NCBI GenBank assembly: GCA_033239005.1
Contig: BSQZ01000107.1
Location: 828,501-892,500, forward strand
Source of the DNA: Lamellibrachia satsuma
Taxonomy: Eukaryota > Annelida > Polychaeta > Sabellida > Siboglinidae
DNA: 64,000 nt
Direction of reading: 5' to 3'
Below the pieces are notes generated by a model. That model was not told the origin of the DNA, did no database searches, and saw only the letters and a program-made list of their open reading frames with translations. Position numbers and translations under genes: made by a program. Within the stretch, counting starts at the first letter, position 1, and every line of letters starts with the position of its first letter. Below, one piece after another: positions 15,001 through 23,174 of this stretch.

Positions 15001-17063
15001 AGAACAAAAAAGAACGGGACAGCCCATGCCCATGTGCGTCATAATTTTTTTTTTAAATGGATGCGCCAGCTGCCCAATTAACCAATTCTAGATTTTCATA
15101 TTCAGTCAATTAATCTTAATATTAATGAATGATGAGTGACACATGTCACACCGACGAGATGTTGATTGACATGACGCTATTGGTGACAGGAAGGACCTGG
15201 TGCTACAGATTGACGTGCTAGTGCCGTCAGTGAATGGCTCAGAGGGCGTGTTCCTAGGACAACGTGTCGACCGAGGGGGCTGCAACTCAGACAAAGCCCA
15301 TGGCATCTTCTTCTTTGTCTTCCCAGACTCTGACACTTTTGTTCTCTCCACTGACTCAAGTATGTAGATCTCATTTGATTTATTGTGTACACTCTATTGA
15401 AAATAATAATAAATAAATATACAAATATACATTTCATTCATATGATTATACAGCATTGTGCTTATAAATTAATTTACTGTATATTGGGCATATTGCATAT
15501 TATTTTTGCTTATGCAATATGTAATGTTGGTTTTATAATAATAATAAATAAATATATAAAGGAAGCAATGATTCAGATGCTGTAATAATACTACACGTAA
15601 TATCATTCACTTTATTTACAACAGTGGTAACAAATATGCATCTGACATCGCATATTATTTTCATATTCGATGTTGGAAATAATAATAAATAAGTAAATAA
15701 ACGTTGGAGCCAACGACGAAAAAATGTAACAAATTATTGTTATTGTGGATATGTGATGTTAGAAATAATAATAAATACTAAAGTTAATAATTCAAACACA
15801 AATAGAAATAATAATACATGTATTATTATTCACATAAAATACAGCACTTGTGACTATAAATAAACCCATAGCTAGCATACACAACTTCGATCATTATAGT
15901 TCTGATAAAGTTAAGTCAAACATAGTACCTAGGGCTTTCATGGTTGCCATGCCAACTCCAGGGAACTCTCTCCCTGTTAGTGTTTTGTCAGCAGGAAATA
16001 TACTAAGACTGTGGCATCGCCTGAAGACCCACCTTTTTGACCTTGCTTACCCCGTCAGTTTACCCCAATCAGCTTACCCCCATCAGCTTACCCCCGTCAG
16101 CTTACCCCGTCAGCTTACCCCCCATCAGCTTACCCCCGTCAGCTTACCCCCATCAGCTCCTGGGTACACACATCCAACTAGACATAATCTTTGTCCATCT
16201 AGTGGCTACTGTCATCTTAGAAATATCCTGCTGAATGTCAACTTGCTTGTTTCAGACCGTACGTCTGTGGTCACCAATGGCACCCTGGGTTCAGAGTTCA
16301 AGAGGGACAAGTGGTACAAGTTGTCATTAATTGTCCAGGTACGTACAGGGTTTTCATAAAATAGCTGTCTTGCTTTGATGTTTATTTCACCTGTGCTGTG
16401 CTTGGCATGTTATATCATTAAATTGGATGTAAATTTTATTCAAATAAGTTGTTGCAATTCAGAATCATTGAATTGGATGTAAATTTTATTTTAAAAGTTG
16501 TTGTAATTCAGAATTTGTTGCCATGAATGATCTTTCCCCATCATATAATATAGACCAGAGGTTCTCAACCTGGAAAATCTCCGCGTCTCCTCATCCAAAA
16601 CTGTTCACTGAATTGAGGCCTGGTTTTGACAGTGTTGAATGGTGTTTCGTCTATAATTCTAATTCACTATGATGGGGCACCTTGTGGAACGTTTCAGGAC
16701 ACGGAGCGTACGCGGGGAGAAAAAGGTTGGGAACCACAGATATAGCCAGCAGAGGGCACCTAACGAATTAGGCTTGCATTTGTACTGCAAAGGGCACCAC
16801 TATATTTATATAAGGATAGCAAGATATATTTTTTAATTGTGGTTTTCATTATTAAAATGTGAATTTTGGTTATGATTTGTCTGTTGTAGGGTTACGAAGC
16901 CGTTGGATTAGTGGACGAACACAAGGTGTTCTATGTTGTATTGCATAAAGGAGTGTCCACTCATGGGTTTGCTGGCTACGGAACTGTGACATTTGGATTG
17001 GCAGACTTCGATAATCTTCTTATTGAAGATGGGACACCAATAATTAATAATGTTGTTTCCTAA
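11990..17063 (+). CDS. GALC: Galactocerebrosidase (galactosylceramidase), C-terminal six exons
   Basis: GALC is the lysosomal GH59 enzyme that removes galactose from galactosylceramide and psychosine. Six exons (11990-12079, 12943-13084, 14298-14469, 15190-15359, 16256-16338, 16890-17063) join in phase with GT-AG borders into 276 codons plus TAA. The product covers the end of the beta-sandwich domain (TLTTRTEGMKGSYP, a strong family signature, then PYKDDFE) and the C-terminal lectin-like domain (FSEAYNFVPQVGVWE, HGIFFFVF, DKWYKLSL, GLADFDNLL). These follow the order and spacing of animal GALC. The signal peptide and the TIM barrel with its catalytic acids are absent and must be encoded left of position 1, beyond the satellite. 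If no upstream exons exist, this would be a truncated relic, but the intact exons and splice sites argue against that. Confidence 0.9.
12130..12346. repeat. 18-bp minisatellite in GALC intron
   Basis: There are about 12 copies of GTGTCCTGAATACACAGT with ACACAGT/ACAAAGT variants and one shortened copy. It begins about 50 bp after the donor of the first visible GALC exon. The period is divisible by three, which explains the repetitive antisense reading frames. Confidence 0.95.
12347..12942. other. GALC intron, unassigned sequence
   Basis: This is AT-rich intron with a less AT-rich stretch at 12745-12910. No exon, RNA gene or clear repeat is visible. Confidence 0.5.
12943..13084 (+). CDS. GALC: GALC exon with KGSYP signature
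   Basis: The exon is 142 bp, entering in phase 0 and leaving one base of a split serine codon. The acceptor is TGATTGTAG and the donor GTAAGC at 13085. It encodes DMIYTLTTRTEGMKGSYP, a proline-rich turn and PYKDDFE, the most recognisable block of the gene. Confidence 0.92.
13134..13445 (+). mobile_element. Degenerate copy of the TTAAAG-type MITE in GALC intron
   Basis: The left end TTAAAGCTGCTCCCATAAT and internal blocks (CAAACCTA near 13180, GGACAAATTATTAAATTA near 13233, and ATTAAGCTGACTGCACATAT near 13413) follow the better preserved copy at 40740-41185 in the same order and orientation. The right end is eroded. Confidence 0.5.
14001..14250. repeat. 82-bp tandem repeat, three copies
   Basis: Three nearly identical 82-bp units start at 14001, 14083 and 14165, each opening AAAAATCACCTCCTTT. 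The array lies in the GALC intron and ends about 50 bp before the exon at 14298. Confidence 0.95.
14298..14469 (+). CDS. GALC: GALC exon, start of lectin-like domain
   Basis: The exon is 172 bp. The acceptor is TTTCTTGCAG and the donor GTGAGG at 14470. It encodes VEFSEAYNFVPQVGVWEV, then RQVILHQT and INIGGNYKW; the last Trp codon is completed by the next exon. Confidence 0.9.
14470..15189. other. GALC intron, unassigned
   Basis: This is an AT-rich intron without recognisable repeats or exons. I see nothing to annotate beyond its splice borders. Confidence 0.5.
15190..15359 (+). CDS. GALC: GALC exon, lectin-like domain
   Basis: The exon is 170 bp. The acceptor is GGTGACAG and the donor GTATGT at 15360. 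It encodes KDLVLQIDVLV, EGVFLGQRVDRGG and HGIFFFVFPD, the strand pattern typical of the GALC lectin domain. Confidence 0.9.
15360..16255. repeat. GALC intron with AATAAT-rich tract and 14-15-bp minisatellite
   Basis: 15380-15850 is strongly AT-rich with recurring AATAATAATAAATAAAT stretches. 16045-16158 is a small tandem array of CAGCTTACCCCCGT and close variants (7-8 copies). No exon is visible. Confidence 0.75.
16256..16338 (+). CDS. GALC: GALC exon, short lectin-domain exon
   Basis: The exon is 83 bp. The acceptor is TTGTTTCAG and the donor GTACGT at 16339. It encodes RTSVVTNGTLGSEFKRDKWY followed by KLSLIVQ, equivalent to the KKWYTLTL region of vertebrate GALC. Confidence 0.9.
16556..16739. 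mobile_element. hAT-like MITE with 8-bp target duplication
   Basis: The element has inverted ends CAGAGGTTCTCAACCTGG (left) and CTGTGGTTCCCAACCTTT (right, reverse complement), the typical hAT-family CAGNGGTTCTCAACC terminus. It is flanked by ATATAGAC (16548-16555) and ATATAGCC (16740-16747), a 7/8 match of the 8-bp duplication hAT transposases make. It is 184 bp long and non-coding, in the last GALC intron. Confidence 0.8.
16890..17063 (+). CDS. GALC: GALC terminal exon
   Basis: The exon is 174 bp including the TAA at 17061-17063. The acceptor is CTGTTGTAG. It encodes the last strands (HKVFYVVLHKG, HGFAGYGTVTFGLADFDNLL) and a short tail ending NNVVS. Confidence 0.9.
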   Translation, partial: GYEAVGLVDEHKVFYVVLHKGVSTHGFAGYGTVTFGLADFDNLLIEDGTPIINNVVS

Positions 17064-17264
17064 TAGTAGGCCCCAATATCTGTTTTATTACATAATACTG
17101 TAATAGCATATGTTATCATAATAATTGTCCTAACAAAACTAGAACATTCAATAGACGTTTTAATAGTTTTTAAAGTAAATTTGCCTTTGTTTTGTTGTGA
17201 TGTTTTTTACTTTTATTTGACATCATCAGATTAAATATGATCTAGGATAGCTTTTTGCAATATA
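17064..17264 (+). other. GALC: GALC 3' untranslated region (probable)
   Basis: AT-rich sequence follows the GALC stop. There is no canonical AATAAA close by; an ATTAAA hexamer at 17230-17235 is the best candidate polyadenylation signal. The true 3' end is not determined. Confidence 0.4.
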
Positions 17265-17345
17265 CTTTGCTAGTATTTATATTATCAGTAGATTTGTTCC
17301 AGTCATTTATCATCCTCTGTGTGAATGAATGTTTTCTATTATCCA
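17265..17345 (-). mobile_element. Old 3' fragment of the CR1-like LINE family
   Basis: The segment aligns with the C-terminal coding part of the minus-strand LINE at 19155-21986 (the SFSQRTVNEWNKLSTD region), for example TTTGTTCCAGTCATTTATCA against TTTGTTCCATTCATTTACTG. It has many substitutions and no open frame. Confidence 0.5.
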
Positions 17346-17349
17346 ACAT

Positions 17350-17461
17350 TTGAAGTTTTGTCAAAGTGGGGTGAACGAAATTGCCCAAGCTTCGAAACGG
17401 AATCGAACCACCGTCCTCTCGATCGATAGGCAGGTGCTCTAACCATTAGACCACCGCTCCC
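17350..17461 (-). mobile_element. tRNA-derived SINE head
   Basis: On the minus strand a tRNA-like start carries pol III box A TGGTCTAATGG (17443-17453) and box B GGTTCGATTCC (17399-17409). It runs into the SINE body CGTTTCGAAGCTTGGGCAAT. The acceptor ends do not pair, so this is not a functional tRNA gene. The same body junction recurs at 35.8, 45.3 and 46.2 kb. Confidence 0.75.
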
Positions 17462-17529
17462 CGCTAGGTTTTATTATCTCTTTTGGGGCTATGCACCTAA
17501 AAAAGATAATAAAAACTAGTCATGTACAA

Positions 17530-17992
17530 CTAAAATTAAGAATATCACGCCAGTGGTTTAATAAGAATGTGTTCTAAATGTGGGACATTAATTTCTTCGG
17601 TTGACTGAGGGCTGACATGTCAACTATCGCATCCGACAAGCGCATGCGCAGTTCTATGAAATCGGGGTAACCTAGACTATATGTGACGTATTACGGGAGG
17701 CATACACAGAACCAACGAAGTTTCAAGCAAACGTTCTGGTTTTTTCCAGAAAGAGGACTTGTTTAGTAAACAAAGGCCAAAATGTGTTATATCAGTTGAG
17801 TTTGGACGCAAACAACATGACCATATCCGATTGGCAAGTATAGGAATATGTGATTACAAACATATTATCATTTGGCGAGTGAATATTGCCAGAATGTCAC
17901 GCTCGTGACGTATCTGCCAATAGCCCATGAAATTAAGATGTGTATTCAACAAGGTTTTCCTAGTAAACCACTAGTGTGATATTCGTAATTGT
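17530..17992. mobile_element. Short TIR element (MITE), about 460 bp
   Basis: Inverted ends AATTAAGAATATCACGCCAG (left) and AATTACGAATATCACACTAG (right, reverse complement) continue with TGGTTTA on both sides. The interior is non-coding. A separate small hairpin (TTTTATTATC and GATAATAAAA) lies just outside the left end at 17467-17517. No clear target duplication was found. Confidence 0.6.
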
Positions 17993-18018
17993 AAATGGTT
18001 ATGTTTTATTAACTGTAG

Positions 18019-19154
18019 GATTCCTCCTAAATTACTAATGGAAACAGTAGAACAAATCAGTATACCACTTGCAAGAGTATTCAACTTGTCATTAAAAGAG
18101 GGAGTTGTTCCATTTGAATGGAAAGAAGCAAACATCATACCATTATTTAAAAGGGGTTCGAGAAATAAGTCAGAAAATTACAGACCAGTGAGTTTAACGT
18201 CAGTAATTTGTAAATTATTAGAAAGGTTAATTAAAGACCATATGGTGGACTTCCTCGTTAAGCATAAATTATTAAATTCATCTCAAAATGGATTCCTTAA
18301 AGCGAGGTCATGCTTAACAAATATGTTATGTTTTTTGGAAGAAATCACTAAGTGGATAGACGTGGGATCGCCAGTAGATATTATCTACTTAGATTTTCAG
18401 AAAGCTTTTGACAAAGTGCCACATCAGAGATTACTACTTAAATTAAAAGCCCATGATATCGGGGATAGCATAACTGACTGGATAGAACAATGGCTGACTG
18501 ACAGAAGACAACGAGTTGTAGTGGATGGAGAAGTTTCAAATTGGAAATCGGTTTTGAGTGGGGTACCTCAAGGATCAGTATTAGGACCTATATTATTCTT
18601 AATATATATCAATGACTTGGACGACAGTATAACAAGTAACGTACTGAAATTTGCAGATGACAAAACTGTTTAGGAAGGTTAATACTGATGGTGATAAACA
18701 ACATTTACAAAACGATCTAGACAGATTAGTGAAATGGTCTGAGAAATGGCAGATGTTGTTCAATTTTGGGAAATGTAAATGCCTACATGCAGGACATGGA
18801 CTTAGGAGTTACAATAAGCACTGATATGAATGTTTCAGAGCAGTGTGATATTGCAGCTTCAAAGGGTAATCAAATTCTTGGATTGATTAGAAGAAACATA
18901 ACATACAAGGGCAAAAAGTTAATTATACCTCTTTATAAAGCAATAGTTAGACCTCATTTAGAATACTGTATACAATCATGGAGACCATATCGTAAGAAGG
19001 ATATATATACGCTTGAACGCATACAAAGGAGAGCAACTAAAATGATTCCAGAACTGAGAGACCTTAGTTATGAAGAACGCCTGAAGGAATGTGGTTTAAC
19101 AACTCTAGAGACAAGGAGGTTAAGAGGAGATCAGATTTAAGTTTTTAAGATATT
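18019..19154 (+). mobile_element. CR1-like LINE copy 1, left part (reverse transcriptase, 5' truncated)
   Basis: The copy encodes the RT domain from PPKLLMETVEQISIP onward: ENYRPVSLTSVICKLLERL, DIIYLDFQKAFDKVPHQRLL, SGVPQGSVLGPILFLIYIND and FADD. A small deletion just after FADD shifts the frame (18665 region), and about 75 bp is missing near 18790 relative to copy 2. The C-terminal YEERLKECGLTTLETRRLRG block follows at about 19070. The element is cut at 19154, where copy 2 is inserted in the opposite direction, and resumes at 21987. Confidence 0.92.
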
Positions 19155-21986
19155 TAACAAGATTTAACAAGATTTAACAAGATTTGCCATCCAAGCCAAA
19201 GGCCCAGATGGCAAGTGGACAAGGAAGCCATTGGCTTATCGAGAGTCCAACAATGTTCACCTACTTATAACCCGCCCTTCTGATATATGTGTCAACCTTG
19301 TTTTTAAACATATTCACGCTGCTAGCAGTTACACAATCTGTAGACAGTTTGTTCCATTCATTTACTGTCCTCTGTGAGAACGAGTGCTTCCTGATGTCCA
19401 ATCTACATTGATCCTTTACTAATTTTACCTCATGTCCTCTAGTTCTGCTATCCTTCTTGAGTGAGAAAAACATATTTCTATCAATATTTTCATACCCATT
19501 CAATATCTTAAAAACTTCAATCTGATCTCCTCTTAACCTCCTTGTCTCTAGAGTTGTTAAACCACATTCTTTCAGGCGTTCTTCATAACTAAGGTCTCTA
19601 AGTTCTGGAATCATTTTAGTTGCTCTCCTTGTATGCGTTCAAGCGTATCTATATCCTTCTTACGATATGGTCTCCATGCTTGTATACAGTATTCTAAATG
19701 AGGTCTAACTATTGCTTTATAAAGAGGTATAATTAACTTTTTTCCCTTGTATGTTATGTTTCTTCTAATCAATCCAAGAATTTGATTACCCTTTGAAGCT
19801 GCAATACCACACTGCTCTGAAACTTTCATATCAGCGCTATTGTAACTCCTAAGTCCTTTTCTTTTACAGTAGTACCAAGAACAGTAGCTCCCATTTTATA
19901 GTTTACATTCAAGTTCCCATGTCCTGTATGTAGGCATTTACATTTCCCAAAATTGAACAGCATCTGCCATTTCTCAGACCATTTCACTAATCTGTCTAGA
20001 TCGTTTTGTAAATGTTGTTTATCACCATCAGTATTAACCTTTCTAAACAGTTTTGTGTCGTCCGCAAATTTCAGTACGTTACTTGTTATACTGTCGTCCA
20101 AGTCATTGATATAAATTAAGAATAATATAGGTCCTAATACTGATCCTTGAGGTACCCCACTCAAAACCGATTTCCAATTTGAAACTTCGCCATCTACTAC
20201 AACTCGTTGTCTTCTGTCAGTCAGCCATTGTTCTATCCAGTCAGTTATGCTATCCCCGATACCATGGGCTTTTAATTTAAGTAGCAATCTTTGATGTGGC
20301 ACTTTGTCAAAAGCTTTCTGAAAATCTAAGTAGATAATATCTACTGGCGATCCCTCGTCTATCCACTTAGTGATTTCTTCCAAAAAACATAACACATTTG
20401 TTAAGCATGACCTCGCTTTAAGGAATCCATGTTGAGATGAATTTAATAATTTATGCTTAACGAGGAAGTCCACCATATGGTCTTTAATTAACCTTTCTAA
20501 TAATTTACAAATCACTGACGTTAAACTCACTGGTCTGTAATTCTCTGACTTATTTCTCGAACCCTTTTTAAATAATGGTATGATGTTTGCTTCTTTCCAT
20601 TCAAACGGAACAACTCCCTCTTTTAATGACAAGTTGAATACTCTTGCAAGTGGTATACTGATTTGATCTACTGTTTCCATTAGTAATTTTGGAGGAATCC
20701 CTTCCACTCCCGGTGATTTGTTATCCTTCATTGCCTTTATTTTCCTAGCTACCAATTCTGGAGTTACAACTAACGGTCCTAAATAGTCAGATTTAGCCCC
20801 CTGAAATTTAGCATCAGCAACTGGTAATGAACTAATATCTTCTTTTGTAAACACTGAACTGAAGTAACCATTTAGGTCTTCCGCCATTAAAAACCCCTGT
20901 GATATTATATTTCCAGCACTGTCTTCTAGAGGTCCAACCTTGTCTTGTACGTTTTGTTTACTCCTGACATATGCATAAAAACTCTTGCTGTCAGTTTTTA
21001 TGTTACATGCCAGTTTTTGCTCATAGCTTCTTTTAGATTGTCTGATTTCAGTTGTAGCTGCATTAAGTGCCTCTTTGTATTTTGCATAGTCTTCTTCCTT
21101 TCTGGTACGCCTATAAACCCTCCACATAGTTTGTTTTAGCATTATTTTTCTAATTGCCTCTTTTGACACGTGTTTCTTTCTACACCGTTTTCCTTGTTTT
21201 CGGAAGGGAACAAATTTATCAATGATACTCTCAATTTCATATTTTAGAATATTCCAACATTCAATTGCAGTCTTATTCATCAGCATGTTATTCCAATCTA
21301 GCTGTGCTAAGTATTTTCTCATATCTTTGTAGTTACCTTTGTAGAAGTTTCTCTTGTAAGTTTTCTTATTTTTACTTTCTGATTTTACATTGATGTCAAA
21401 TTGTATTTGATTATGGTCACTATTACCCAATGGTTCAAATATTTTTACATTGTCCACTAATTCTTTTTGTGATGACAAAACTATATCTAATACATTTTCT
21501 CCCCTGGTTGGTTCTAGTACGTGCTGAGTAAGAAAGCTATCCTGGATTAAACATAGAAATTGTTGATCCTCAATCCCTGTGCTCTCTAGAGAATTCCATT
21601 GTATGTGTCCATGGTTAAAATCTCCCATTATGATACATTCCCCTTTACTAACTTCCTTTATAGCGTTTTTTATTTTTGTGTTGTCCTCTTCGTTTATGTT
21701 TGGACTTCGGTAAACTAATCCAACAGTTAATTTTGAATTTCCTGAAACAATTTTGCACCAAACAGCTTCATCGCATTCTGCTTCCCTTTCTAGTTTCATT
21801 TCATAAGCCTGAATAGATTCTTTAACATATAAAATAACTCCCCCGCCCCTTCTTCCTATTCGATCTTTCCTAAACATTACGTATCCTGTCAGTCCTAATT
21901 CAGCATCTGTTATATCTATGTTGGCCCATGATTCAGTTATACCAATTATGTGAGGGTCAATATCTTCTACCATAATGTTTAATTTA
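19155..21986 (-). mobile_element. CR1-like LINE copy 2, inserted into copy 1
   Basis: This 2.8-kb minus-strand copy is 5' truncated inside the endonuclease domain and ends in a 3' tail of about three AAATCTTGTT units (19155-19184). It splits copy 1: ATATT occurs at both junctions (19150-19154 and 21987-21991), consistent with a short target duplication. Opposite orientation, a terminal repeat tail and 5' truncation are all typical of target-primed reverse transcription. Confidence 0.9.
19261..21975 (-). pseudogene. LINE ORF2: endonuclease-reverse transcriptase, two frameshifts
   Basis: The ORF covers, in order, a partial APE-type endonuclease (GITESW, RRGGGVILYV, GDFNHGHIQW, SDHNQI), a linker, and the RT with DNKSPGVEGIPPKLL, ENYRPVSLTSV, DIIYLDFQKAFDKVPHQRL, SGVPQGSVLGPILFLIYIND and catalytic FADD. 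The C-terminal region ends WNKLSTDCV and then RRAGYK. Two single-base losses compared with copy 1 (near 19826 and 19613) break the frame after the RT core; the rest is open, so the copy is fairly recent. The VPQGSVLGP block and C-terminal tail resemble CR1-clade elements. The RNase H and gag regions are absent. Confidence 0.88.
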
Positions 21987-22320
21987 ATATTGAATGGGTA
22001 TGGAAATATTGATAGATATATGTTTTTCTCACTCAAGAAGGATAGCAGAACTAGAGGACATGAGGTAAAATTAGTAAAGGATCAATGTAGATTGGACATC
22101 AGGAAGCACTCGTTCTCACAGAGGAGAATAAATGAATGGAACAAACTGTCTACAGATTGTGTAACTGCTAGCAGCGTGAATATGTTTAAAAACAAGGTTG
22201 TCTCATATCTCAGGAGGGCGGGTTATAAGTAGATGAACATTGTTGGACTCTCGGTAAGCCAATGGCTTCCTTGTCCACTTGCCATCTGGGCCTTTGGCTT
22301 GGATGGCAAATCTTGTTATA
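21987..22320 (+). mobile_element. CR1-like LINE copy 1, right part (3' end)
   Basis: This continues copy 1 from ILNGYGNIDRYMFF through RKHSFSQRRINEWNKLSTD to RRAGYK and a stop at about 22230. The 3' UTR common to the family (GGACTCTCGGTAAGCCAATG) follows and ends at GGCAAATCTTGTTA. Here the tail has a single AAATCTTGTT unit. Confidence 0.88.
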
Positions 22321-22636
22321 TGTGCACAGGCCCAAAACCATGACTTGTTTCGCTTTAAAGGGAATAAAAACAACGATTGCTTGAAGTCAGGTTGTATTAC
22401 ATCTTGTAGTATATTATTTCCACAACACTGAACAATTCATTCAAATTCAATTAATTAATAATTCCAAGTAATCCTCTGTTCCACCGGCCTGGCTCGATTA
22501 TGCATATTTTCCCGCAAGTATCGACAAGCTTTGACGTGACGTCACTGACGACAAGGAAGTGCTACGATACAGTGACTTTCCATTGATTCACCATACTGTT
22601 GACAGTGACAGTGGTTGTTTAGAAGTGATCGTCAGA

Positions 22637-23027
22637 ATGGTTTATTGTGCGCCATTCGATTGCAAACAGTAGTAAGAATAGACTAACGTGTAGTTGGTTT
22701 AGGTTCCCTGCGGGGCCAACTTTGTATTAAAAAAGCGAACTTCAAGCCGACGAAGCACAGCCGGCTTTGCGCGCTTCTAGAACAATTGTTTCGACCGCGA
22801 TCCGGATCAGAGCAGGCGGCAGCCCAGGTTATCCTGGTGCTAAACTCTCTAAAAGAGGATGTTGTGCCAACATTACTCCCAGTGGTGGAAGCTATGTTGA
22901 TTCCATTAATCCGTAGAACAAAGGCAGCGACACGGACATTGACGACCACGGCCCACGGTGAATTCGGACAGCATTCTTTTGAGACTTCGGCCCGCAGCTC
23001 TGGTGACTACGTCTTCAGAGCATAGTG
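22637..23027 (+). pseudogene. Degenerate THAP zinc-finger domain
   Basis: ATG at 22637 opens MVYCAPFDCKQ, the usual start of a THAP domain (first C-x(2-4)-C pair). SWFRFPAGP follows in a second frame at about 22692, and LKEDVVPTLLP in a third at about 22847. Order and spacing (about 78 codons overall) fit one THAP domain broken by frameshifts and stops. The open segment 22786-23025 continues to GDYVFRA without recognisable features. This reading rests on short motifs only. Confidence 0.45.
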
Positions 23028-23174
23028 ATCTCGGCCCAAACAACTGTGTACCGAGCACACGAAGCTTAATGTGTATCTTACTGTGAATAAAGCATGCATT
23101 ATCTCATTTGTTAATTGATTTAATTTAATTGCTTAATACATTAATCCGAAATTGTGACTTTTTAACCGCTTTTA

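Noticed and set aside
17385..17461. Functional tRNA gene on the minus strand
   Set aside because: Box A and box B are good but the acceptor stem cannot pair and the sequence continues into a SINE body found elsewhere in the window.
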